Assembly (NCBI GenBank): GCA_026989995.1
Contig: JALSIO010000002.1
Span: forward strand, 1-7,212
Length of the DNA: 7,212 nucleotides
Origin: Myxococcales bacterium
Lineage (GTDB): Bacteria > Myxococcota_A > UBA9160 > JALSIO01
Reading direction: 5' to 3'
Each line of letters starts with the position of its first letter. Position 1 is the stretch's first letter. Below, piece after piece: positions 1 through 5,773 of this stretch. The position numbers and the translations under genes were made by a program. The notes under the pieces were generated by a model. The model was not told the DNA's origin and did not search any database. It saw nothing but the letters and a program-made list of their open reading frames with translations.

Positions 1-26
1 CCAGTACATCGACGGCTACCGGAGGG
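1..26 (+). repeat. 26-bp perfect copy of 3563-3588 (paralogue-derived)
   Basis: Bases 1-26 are identical to 3563-3588, both coding for the QYIDGYRR segment of the two DUF1302 paralogues; the match breaks at base 27. The copy may continue to the left of the window. It reflects duplication of the genes and is not a mobile element, though it is long enough to be a minor recombination site. Confidence 0.8.
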
Positions 27-373
27 GATTTCCCACCAATGGCCCCTGGAACCTGCTCGGAACCCTCACCGTGCAGACGGGGTACTTCCAGGACCGGCTG
101 CTTCCGAGCCTCACGCTCGTCTACGACGTCCGGTCGTCCTCCGGCGGGGCGCTCGGCCAGGTGGGCTACCGGCTCACCGAGAATTTCTCGGTGATCGTGG
201 GCTACAACGCCTTCTTCGGGCGCTGGCAGCGGAAGGAGGGGGCCGTCGTGCCCCTCGGCCGTCTGCCGGGAACCCGGGCCTTCCGCGGCGCCTACGCGAG
301 CTTTGCGGAAAACGGCCTCGCAGCCGTGCGGGACCGGGACGAGCTCTTCCTCCGGATCCGGTACACCTTCTGA
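2..373 (+). CDS. DUF1302-type outer-membrane beta-barrel protein, C-terminal fragment (5' end outside window)
   Basis: The reading frame is open from the first base and ends at TGA 371-373, giving the last 123 residues of a larger protein. It aligns without gaps to the last 123 residues of the complete gene at 714-3935; by hand count about 71 positions are identical (roughly 58%). Shared blocks are QYIDGYRR, TVQTGYFQDRLL, TENFS, ENGLA and VRDRDE. The protein ends RIRYTF: a terminal phenylalanine preceded by alternating residues is the usual beta-signal recognised by the BAM complex, so this is the last part of a barrel inserted in the outer membrane. The fragment has no cysteine, matching the same region of its paralogue. 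An internal ATG at 71 exists but homology runs through it to the window edge, so it is not the start. Family assignment rests on the complete paralogue. The substrate is unknown. Confidence 0.9.
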   Translation, partial: QYIDGYRRGFPTNGPWNLLGTLTVQTGYFQDRLLPSLTLVYDVRSSSGGALGQVGYRLTENFSVIVGYNAFFGRWQRKEGAVVPLGRLPGTRAFRGAYASFAENGLAAVRDRDELFLRIRYTF

Positions 374-398
374 TCCCGCAGCCCGTCTGATCCCGCAG
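369..398 (+). repeat. 13-bp direct repeat at the end of the first gene
   Basis: TCTGATCCCGCAG occurs at 369-381 and again at 386-398, separated by 4 bases. The first copy contains the TGA stop codon (371-373); the second lies just downstream and carries a TGA at 388-390. This looks like a small local duplication of the stop-codon region. No function can be assigned. Confidence 0.75.
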
Positions 399-402
399 GT
401 CC

Positions 403-436
403 GGGCGGGCTCCGGGCCCCCGGCGCGTGCCCGCCC
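403..436 (+). terminator. GC-rich stem-loop after the first DUF1302 gene, possible terminator
   Basis: GGGCGGGC at 403-410 is the exact reverse complement of GCCCGCCC at 429-436, giving an 8-bp stem. The 18-base loop can itself fold (CCGG 412-415 with CCGG 420-423). It starts 29 bases after the stop codon, a reasonable place for transcript termination. There is no T-run after it, so it is not a canonical intrinsic terminator. In such GC-rich DNA strong hairpins also arise by chance. Confidence 0.35.
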
Positions 437-501
437 CGCGCCGGCCCGGCGCGCTGCCGCCGGTTGCGTGTCGTAGCCAAAACGCCACGAGTCCCTTTTC
501 C

Positions 502-530
502 TTGTACGCCTCCCACCTTGGGGGTATAAA
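502..530 (+). promoter_or_regulatory. candidate sigma70-type promoter for the 714-3935 gene
   Basis: TATAAA at 525-530 matches the -10 consensus at 5 of 6 positions. It sits in the most A/T-rich patch of the gap between the two DUF1302 genes. TTGTAC at 502-507 keeps the TTG of the -35 consensus, and the spacer is exactly 17 bases. Transcription would start near 537, leaving a leader of about 177 bases before the ATG at 714. The -35 box is weak (3 of 6), and promoter rules for this organism are unknown. Confidence 0.45.
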
Positions 531-713
531 TGCGTCGCCGAGCCGCACGGGGGGCGCGACGGCTCCACGGGTGCGGGGCTCGGGGCCGGGACCGGGCTGG
601 CCCGCGGGGGCGGGCTCCGGGATCCGGGCCCACCCTCCCGCGGCGGCGCATGTGGGGGAAGGCGCACCGGGCGAGACGCGCGCTCGCCCTCGCGTCGCAA
701 TCCGGGAGGGGTC
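531..713 (+). other. long GC-rich leader/spacer before the second DUF1302 gene
   Basis: No convincing gene lies between the first DUF1302 stop (373) and the next start (714). Short open frames that cross the gap (for example from ATG 427 or ATG 530) are rich in Arg, Pro and Gly, have no good ribosome site and resemble no family. If the promoter at 502-530 is used, this is a roughly 177-base 5' untranslated leader. It contains a strong hairpin at 599-616 (7-bp stem with a GGGG loop, one G-U pair) and ends with the ribosome site GGGAGGGG at 704-711. No known riboswitch was recognised. Confidence 0.4.
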
Positions 714-3700
714 ATGAGCGGTCTTTCCGCGAAGGGGCGGATCTGCGTTTTCGTGCTGGCGGTGGTCTTCGCGATCGCCCCCCGTGCGCAGGCCATCGAG
801 TTCCTGGACGGCGCGCTCCAGATTCACGGCTTCGGCGAGATGCAGATTCGCGGGCTCTCCAAGAACTGGAGTGCCGCCGACGACTGGGACGTGGCCCAGT
901 GGTACAACGTCCTCAACGTCGAGATCGAGGCGGACATCTTCCCCGACGGTTGGGGGCCCTTCAGCCTGCTTTCGGCCTACGCCCGGATCGAGGGGCGCTT
1001 CGACTGCGTGTGGAGCCGCTGCGGCTTCCTCAAGACCGACTACGTCGGCGACCGGGCGAAGCACCTGCCGCACCGGATCTCCAACGCGCGACGGGACGGA
1101 CTGGCGGGAACCCAATTCCTCGGGGATACCCGCCGCCGAAATGGGGTCACCATCCCGCAGCTGAGCTTCCTCTCCAGGAACGACCCCGTGGGCGATCGCA
1201 GGCAGCCGGCTTTTCTCTGGAACGTGGCGGGCCTCGACACGCTCTTCGGGGGAGCCGGACCCGACGCCGTCCTGCTGACCGCGGACGACCCGGCGAGGTA
1301 CGTGTTCGCCCGCTTCGTGAAGCCCGGGGACGAGTACCGCTTCGCCCAGAAGAAGATCAAGGGGCCCGCGGGCGGCGTGGGCACCCAGACGCTCGGCCCC
1401 TGGCGCCCCTCGGACAGGATCGAACCGCACGGCGTCCTGGCCGACCGGGCCAACCCGTTCCGCGCGGGGGACGTGCACCCCGTGCTCCGCCATCCGGTGA
1501 CGGGTCTTCCGATCACCGGATCTGCTGCGCTGCCCTACCGGCCCGCCCCCCTGAACGCGTTCACCTCCACGGCACCCCTCACCCAGGCCCGGGGCCTCTA
1601 CTACCCCTCGGCTCCGCTCGCGCGGATGATCGCCGACGACGAGTTCGACAATTTCGACCAGAACTTCCGTCAGGAGGAGCTGCAGTGGAACCGGGGAGCC
1701 AGCCAGCAGGACGAAAAGGAGCTCAAGGAGCTCTACCTCGACATGGAGTTCTTCGACGGGCAGCTCTGGATCCGGGCGGGCAAGCAGAACATCGTCTGGG
1801 GCAAGACCGAGCTCTTCCGAACCACCGACCAGTTCAACCCGGTGGACCTCGCCCTGGCCTCGCTCCCGAGCCTCGAGGAATCCCGGATCGCCCTCTGGTC
1901 CGTGCGCGCGGTCTGGGCCTTCTACACCGTCGGGCCGCTGGAGGACGTCCGGCTCGAGTTCGCCTTCAACTTCGACCAGTTCGAGCCCAACGACCTCGGT
2001 CGCTGTGGGGAGCCCTTCACGCCGGATCCGGTGTGCAACAAGAGCGTGGCCCTCTGGGCCCACGGGATCACGGGCTATGCGCTGGCCGGCGAGGTCCGGC
2101 CCCCGAACCCCTGGAACAGCTGGCACGGGCTCGAGTACGGAGCCCGGCTCGAGTTCCGGTGGGACCGCTTCAGCTTCCAGATCAGCAACTTCTACGGATT
2201 CAACGACCTCCCCTACATCGATCGGATCACGACCTATGAACGCAACGTGGACCCGAGGACCGGTCGCCCCCGGGAACTCCACGCCCGGGGTTCCTGCACC
2301 ACGGGTACCGAGCCGGCCTGTCTGACCCCCGCCGAGGCGCTTGCGAACCACTCCGTCAACCAGCAGCTCTTCGCCATGATCTGCGCGACGACCGTGGGTT
2401 TCAGCGCCCTCGACCGTTCGGTGTGCGCGCAGTCGGTGTTCAACAGCCAGGACACCACCGCCACGCCGCTCGGCATCGCGGGGGCGATCGGGCGGATCAT
2501 CGCCGGGGACGTGGTCAACGGCGCCGGGGACGGAGCCCTCATCCTGAGCGCGATCGGCGGTGTTCCCCTCGCCGATGCCCTGAACGTGATGGTCGCGCTG
2601 AACCTGGATCCGATGGATTGCGTGGGTGCCGCCTGCGCCGCCGGCATTCTGGACCCCACGTTCCCCAACCTCCCCAATTTCCTGACGGACGAGCAGGAGG
2701 CCCTCCTCGGATGCGGGCCGTTCTACGGAATCGATTGCGGTGCCGACGGCATCGACCTGCTGAACGCCGAGGCAAGTGCCCTGGTGCAATCCTTCCCCAC
2801 CTTCGAGGGGACGGAGGGGGTGTTCTGGAACACGATGGCCGCCGTGCCGCAGCCGGGTACGGTCGGCTTCATGGGCGGGCCGGTCTGCACCCGCTTCGAG
2901 GGCGGCCAGCTCCTGATCCTGCCGGGCTGCCGCGGGCCCGCGGATCCGGGCTATGACCCGAACGTGGACGGCACCACCGCCGCGGACGGCTTCGGGGCAC
3001 CGCCCGGGTCCAACACCGACAAGGCGCTGGTCCACCCGTTCACCGGCCAGCCCTTCCGTTCCGAGATGGCGGCGCTTTCGTGGAACTACCTGATGCTCCT
3101 GGTCGCCTTCTCCACCAACGCCACCAACCCCACCGCCATCACCGCGCTGGATCCGACCCAGCTCTACGCGACCAACCGCTGTTCGTTCGCGACGCCCCAG
3201 CTCTGTTCCAACGTGCAGTCCCTCTTCGCTGTCATCGGGACCCTGCGCAACACGGTGCGGGCGGGTGGAAACGGTCGCTACGGGCGTCGCGTGTTCAGCT
3301 GGCAGTCTGGCGGAGAGGGGGTGCTCCGCTACGACAAGCGGAACGTGCTCGGCTTCTCTCTCGACTTCGCCGAGGACGTGACCAAGTCGAATTGGGGTCT
3401 CGAGGCGACCTGGATCCACGACATCCCGGTGGCCGATCGGAACGTCTACGACGGGATCCGTTCGGTGGACCAGTACAACGTCACCATCTCGGTGGACCGG
3501 CCCACCTTCGTGAACTTCCTCAACCAGAACCGCACGTTCTTCCTCAACAGCCAGTGGTTCTTCCAGTACATCGACGGCTACCGGAGGGATACGGCGGGGA
3601 CCGGGCCCTTCAACGTGCTCGCGACCTTCACGGTACAGACCGGCTACTTCCAGGACCGGCTGCTGGCCTCCAATACGGTCGTGTACCACTTCAACTCGGG

Positions 3701-3935
3701 ATCGGGCGCGCTGCTGCCCTCGGTGACGTACCGGTTCACGGAGAACTTCTCGGCCCAGGTGGGCGTGGCCTTCTTCTGGGGGCGCTACCAGCGGAGGCAT
3801 ATGGAGTTGAACCCCCTGGCCACCGCGGGTGAGAACGTCGGGCGGAGCTACGCCTACCGCACCTTCGAGGAGAACGGGCTCGCGGTGGTCCGGGACCGGG
3901 ACGAGGCCTTCCTGCGGCTCCGGTACACGTTCTAG
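714..3935 (+). CDS. DUF1302-type outer-membrane beta-barrel protein with large Cys-rich insertion
   Basis: The 1073-residue product is predicted to be an outer-membrane barrel. GGGAGGGG lies just ahead of the ATG, followed by a Sec signal peptide (residues 1-27, ending AQA). The DUF1302 hallmark is at about 350-379: LWIRAGKQNIVWGKTELF, then QFNPVDL; an acidic stretch at 308-315 precedes it. Aromatic strand-like segments occupy about 28-505 and 860-1073, and the chain ends LRLRYTF, a typical C-terminal beta-signal. Between about 510 and 858 is an insertion with Ala/Gly-rich, partly helical-looking sequence that does not resemble barrel strands. The mature chain has 16 cysteines, all in close pairs (98/103, 431/441, 528/536, 557/571, 636/641, 667/675, 725/739, 823/831), suggesting disulfides. 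DUF1302 proteins I know are usually clearly shorter. A paralogue lies upstream and a DUF1329 gene converges downstream. Transport of a hydrophobic compound is inferred from family context only. Confidence 0.9.
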   Translation: MSGLSAKGRICVFVLAVVFAIAPRAQAIEFLDGALQIHGFGEMQIRGLSKNWSAADDWDVAQWYNVLNVEIEADIFPDGWGPFSLLSAYARIEGRFDCVWSRCGFLKTDYVGDRAKHLPHRISNARRDGLAGTQFLGDTRRRNGVTIPQLSFLSRNDPVGDRRQPAFLWNVAGLDTLFGGAGPDAVLLTADDPARYVFARFVKPGDEYRFAQKKIKGPAGGVGTQTLGPWRPSDRIEPHGVLADRANPFRAGDVHPVLRHPVTGLPITGSAALPYRPAPLNAFTSTAPLTQARGLYYPSAPLARMIADDEFDNFDQNFRQEELQWNRGASQQDEKELKELYLDMEFFDGQLWIRAGKQNIVWGKTELFRTTDQFNPVDLALASLPSLEESRIALWSVRAVWAFYTVGPLEDVRLEFAFNFDQFEPNDLGRCGEPFTPDPVCNKSVALWAHGITGYALAGEVRPPNPWNSWHGLEYGARLEFRWDRFSFQISNFYGFNDLPYIDRITTYERNVDPRTGRPRELHARGSCTTGTEPACLTPAEALANHSVNQQLFAMICATTVGFSALDRSVCAQSVFNSQDTTATPLGIAGAIGRIIAGDVVNGAGDGALILSAIGGVPLADALNVMVALNLDPMDCVGAACAAGILDPTFPNLPNFLTDEQEALLGCGPFYGIDCGADGIDLLNAEASALVQSFPTFEGTEGVFWNTMAAVPQPGTVGFMGGPVCTRFEGGQLLILPGCRGPADPGYDPNVDGTTAADGFGAPPGSNTDKALVHPFTGQPFRSEMAALSWNYLMLLVAFSTNATNPTAITALDPTQLYATNRCSFATPQLCSNVQSLFAVIGTLRNTVRAGGNGRYGRRVFSWQSGGEGVLRYDKRNVLGFSLDFAEDVTKSNWGLEATWIHDIPVADRNVYDGIRSVDQYNVTISVDRPTFVNFLNQNRTFFLNSQWFFQYIDGYRRDTAGTGPFNVLATFTVQTGYFQDRLLASNTVVYHFNSGSGALLPSVTYRFTENFSAQVGVAFFWGRYQRRHMELNPLATAGENVGRSYAYRTFEENGLAVVRDRDEAFLRLRYTF

Positions 3936-3964
3936 GCCACGCCTCGCGGGGCCGGGGAGGGTCC

Positions 3965-3995
3965 GCCGGCCTGGGAGAGCTCTCGGGTCGCCGGC
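3965..3995. other. inverted repeat in the convergent intergenic gap
   Basis: GCCGGC at 3965-3970 can pair with GCCGGC at 3990-3995, and the interior holds the 10-bp palindrome GAGAGCTCTC (3974-3983). It begins 30 bases after the stop of the DUF1302 gene and could help end its transcript. The stem is discontinuous and lacks a T-run, so it is only suggestive. Confidence 0.25.
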
Positions 3996-4027
3996 CAGGT
4001 CCGGTCGCCCCCCGCGGTGCCGCGCCC

Positions 4028-4049
4028 GACCGGGGGCGGCCGCCCGGTC
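4028..4049. terminator. strong stem-loop between convergent genes, possible bidirectional terminator
   Basis: GACCGGG at 4028-4034 is the reverse complement of CCCGGTC at 4043-4049; the interior also contains the perfect 12-bp palindrome GGGCGGCCGCCC at 4034-4045. Because the structure is symmetric it would form in transcripts from either side, and it lies between two convergent stop codons (3935 and 4092). Neither side has a T-run, so it would be a non-canonical, GC-only terminator or an mRNA 3'-end stabiliser. Confidence 0.4.
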
Positions 4050-4059
4050 ATTGCGGGCG

Positions 4060-4073
4060 GCGCCTCGGGGCGC
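4060..4073. terminator. small tetraloop hairpin next to the DUF1329 stop
   Basis: GCGCC at 4060-4064 pairs with GGCGC at 4069-4073 around the tetraloop TCGG. It lies 18 bases beyond the stop of the minus-strand DUF1329 gene. Together with the 4028-4049 stem-loop it may form its transcript end. The stem is short and no T-run follows on either strand. Confidence 0.3.
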
Positions 4074-4091
4074 TCCCCCGCGGTGGGTTGC

Positions 4092-5609
4092 TCAGCGCCC
4101 GCGTCGGGTGAGCGCCGAGACGGAGGTCATCTCGCGGAGGGTGTCCGGGTCGACGCCCACCGAGCGCACGTCGTAGGACTCCCGCCGCCAGCCCGTTCCC
4201 CCCTCGGCGGTGGAGTGGAAGACCGCGGCGACGGGATCGAAGACCGAGGCCTTCCCGCCGTCGGGGGTGGGCGGGTAGTCGTGGGTGTCGTCGCTGAAGC
4301 GGTGGACCAGGATGCCGACCTCGAGGAGGAGCCCGTTCGAGCGCCGGGTGATGTAGTAGAGCGGCTGGCCCGTCTGGTAGTCCACGTAGAGCTTCAGGTG
4401 GGCCGCGTCGTCGAGCCGCCGCTTCGCGAGCCCCTCGATCACCACGGCGTAGCGGACGTCCCAGCGGTCGGTGGCGACCGACAGCCCGCTCGGTCCGAAG
4501 TTCCGGTCGGGGTTCAGGGGCCAGCCGGGCCGCTCTCCATTCAGCGGGGCGAGCACCTCGCGCGCCCCCGCGTAGCGGAAGTGCCAGGCGTTCGGGCGGA
4601 TGGCGAGGCCGGTGAAGCCCCTGCGGATGTGCTCGCTCGCCGCTGCGGACCGTCCGGCGGTGGGCTGGATGCTCCCCTGCACGCCGAACTCGCTCGCCCC
4701 GAAGGGGACGGGGCCGCCGCCGGAGTCGCCGCTCACCGTGTACCGGGGTGTGAAGAGCCCGTCCACCCAGGTGCTGGCCGCGCGGCGGGTCTTCCGCATC
4801 GTCGGCACGTAGACGAAGGTGTCGTCGGCCTCCTTGTAGCGGGTGAGGGAGCGGTCCGGTCGAAACTGCCGCCAGGCCAGGTGGCGGGCGTTGGTGGGCT
4901 CGTGGAAGCGTCCCCCCGCCACCCAGAGGTTCTTCTCGGCCTCGGGCACCACGTACTGCGTTTCCGGGAGGTCGGAGCGCCCCCGCGTCCGGACCAGGAA
5001 GAAATCGCCCTCGTACGTTTCGACGCTCCCGAGGCGGCTCGGCATGTCCGTGAGCCGGAAGCTCCCCACGGGACCGGACCCGCGGTAGCGGAGCTCGAGG
5101 TTCCAGGCCCACTTCAGGCCGGCGAGCGGATCCGTGGATTCGTCGATCGCCCCGGGCGGAAAGGGGACGCCGGCCACGTAGCCCCGGAGGTTGCCCTCCT
5201 CGTCGAGCTTCACGCGGCCGGCGAAGCGCCCGGTCGCGCGGGACCAGTGCGCGGGCACCGGGTAGCGGCGGTGGCAGGGCCCGATCTCGAGGCGCATGCC
5301 CTCGTAGAAGAAGACCTCCCGGTGCTGCCAGACCTCCTCCGGGAGCAGGGTCCGCAGGGCGAAGAGGTCCTCGATGCCGAGCACCATGCCCTCCCGGAGC
5401 CGGATCGCCGAGGCGTCCTCGGCCCCCGGGGTGGCGGGGCGTGAGATCACGGGGCAGCGGTCCTCGGGCGGCAGCACGGCGTCGGGGAGATCCCCATCTC
5501 CCGGCGCGGATCCCGCGCCCGCGAGGAGCAGGGCGGCGAGCAGTGCGAGCACCCGGGGAGTCGGGCGGGGTCGCGATCGGCGGTGCGTTGCGCGGCGGGC
5601 GTGGTCCAT
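4092..5609 (-). CDS. exported DUF1329 protein (LolA-like fold family)
   Basis: This 505-residue protein carries an Arg-rich N-terminus and a hydrophobic stretch at about 20-31 (VLALLAALLLAG), a Sec signal peptide likely cut near residue 33-35. There is no lipobox cysteine, so it should be a soluble periplasmic protein. DUF1329-type motifs are visible in order: GYVAGVPFPPG at 143-153, DDTFVYVPTMRKTRRA at 262-277, RWDVRYAVVIEGLAKR at 382-397 and LYVDYQTGQPLYYITRR at 407-423. The length is close to what I know for the family. Only two cysteines occur (52 and 112), both in the mature part, so one disulfide is possible. The ATG is preceded by a GGGGGA-like site with about 5 bases spacing. The gene converges on a DUF1302 gene, its common genomic partner, and is divergent from a two-component system. 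DUF1329 proteins are structurally grouped with LolA-like lipid carriers, so a role in carrying a hydrophobic ligand across the periplasm is plausible but unproven. Confidence 0.88.
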   Translation of the reverse strand: MDHARRATHRRSRPRPTPRVLALLAALLLAGAGSAPGDGDLPDAVLPPEDRCPVISRPATPGAEDASAIRLREGMVLGIEDLFALRTLLPEEVWQHREVFFYEGMRLEIGPCHRRYPVPAHWSRATGRFAGRVKLDEEGNLRGYVAGVPFPPGAIDESTDPLAGLKWAWNLELRYRGSGPVGSFRLTDMPSRLGSVETYEGDFFLVRTRGRSDLPETQYVVPEAEKNLWVAGGRFHEPTNARHLAWRQFRPDRSLTRYKEADDTFVYVPTMRKTRRAASTWVDGLFTPRYTVSGDSGGGPVPFGASEFGVQGSIQPTAGRSAAASEHIRRGFTGLAIRPNAWHFRYAGAREVLAPLNGERPGWPLNPDRNFGPSGLSVATDRWDVRYAVVIEGLAKRRLDDAAHLKLYVDYQTGQPLYYITRRSNGLLLEVGILVHRFSDDTHDYPPTPDGGKASVFDPVAAVFHSTAEGGTGWRRESYDVRSVGVDPDTLREMTSVSALTRRGR

Positions 5610-5773
5610 CGGTTCCCCCGGCTCCGGCTGCCAGCCGCCGCCCCGGTGCGATCGCGCCGGATGGCGGCCCCGCAGGCCCGGCCACTCCGCCCGCGGCCCG
5701 GGCGGGAGGCCGGTATCCTAACCTCCACCGCGAAGGGCCGGCAGGCATCCCGCCGCCGGCCCGCGGAGGTGCC
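5610..5773. promoter_or_regulatory. divergent intergenic region between the DUF1329 gene and the kinase gene
   Basis: These 164 bases must hold the start signals for both divergent transcription units. The only A/T-richer patch is around 5711-5722. On the plus strand TATCCT (5714-5719) is a 4-of-6 match to a -10 box; on the minus strand the same patch reads TAGGAT (5720-5715), also 4 of 6. No convincing -35 box lies at the right distance in either direction. An 8-bp palindrome, GCGATCGC, occurs at 5648-5655, but nothing shows it to be an operator. Promoter positions are therefore unresolved. Confidence 0.4.
5765..5770 (+). promoter_or_regulatory. ribosome binding site that sets the TTG start of the histidine kinase
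   Basis: GGAGGT at 5765-5770 lies three bases before TTG 5774-5776. The kinase frame has no ATG near its N-terminus (the first is at residue 123, beyond the catalytic histidine), and more upstream codons would be antisense to the DUF1329 gene start. The site and the position of the first membrane segment together favour the TTG. The spacing is slightly short. Confidence 0.65.

Noticed and set aside
530..2239. A 569-codon plus-strand frame starting at an ATG inside the TATAAATG sequence
   Set aside because: It overlaps the 714-3935 gene out of frame, is Arg/Pro-rich and has no ribosome site. The ATG is part of the probable promoter patch.
174..3800. A 1208-codon open frame on the minus strand, opposite both DUF1302 genes
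   Set aside because: Its codons lie exactly opposite those of the 714-3935 gene, so a stop would need TTA, CTA or TCA codons in that gene, which GC-rich codon use avoids. Its translation is Arg/Gly/Val/Glu-rich with no recognisable domain, signal peptide or ribosome site, while the plus-strand frame has clear family motifs.
4017..5444. A 475-codon plus-strand open frame opposite the DUF1329 gene
   Set aside because: It is in exact antisense codon register with the DUF1329 gene and is open for the same codon-bias reason. It shows no family features.
5648..5655. The 8-bp palindrome GCGATCGC in the divergent spacer as a possible operator
   Set aside because: Such GC palindromes are expected by chance at this composition. 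It occurs once in the spacer, with no second half-site or direct repeat as expected for an OmpR/PhoB-type regulator.
5714..5720. A TATCCT box as the kinase promoter
   Set aside because: Only 4 of 6 positions match and there is no -35 box at suitable distance; it was kept only as a remark on the divergent region, not as a called promoter.
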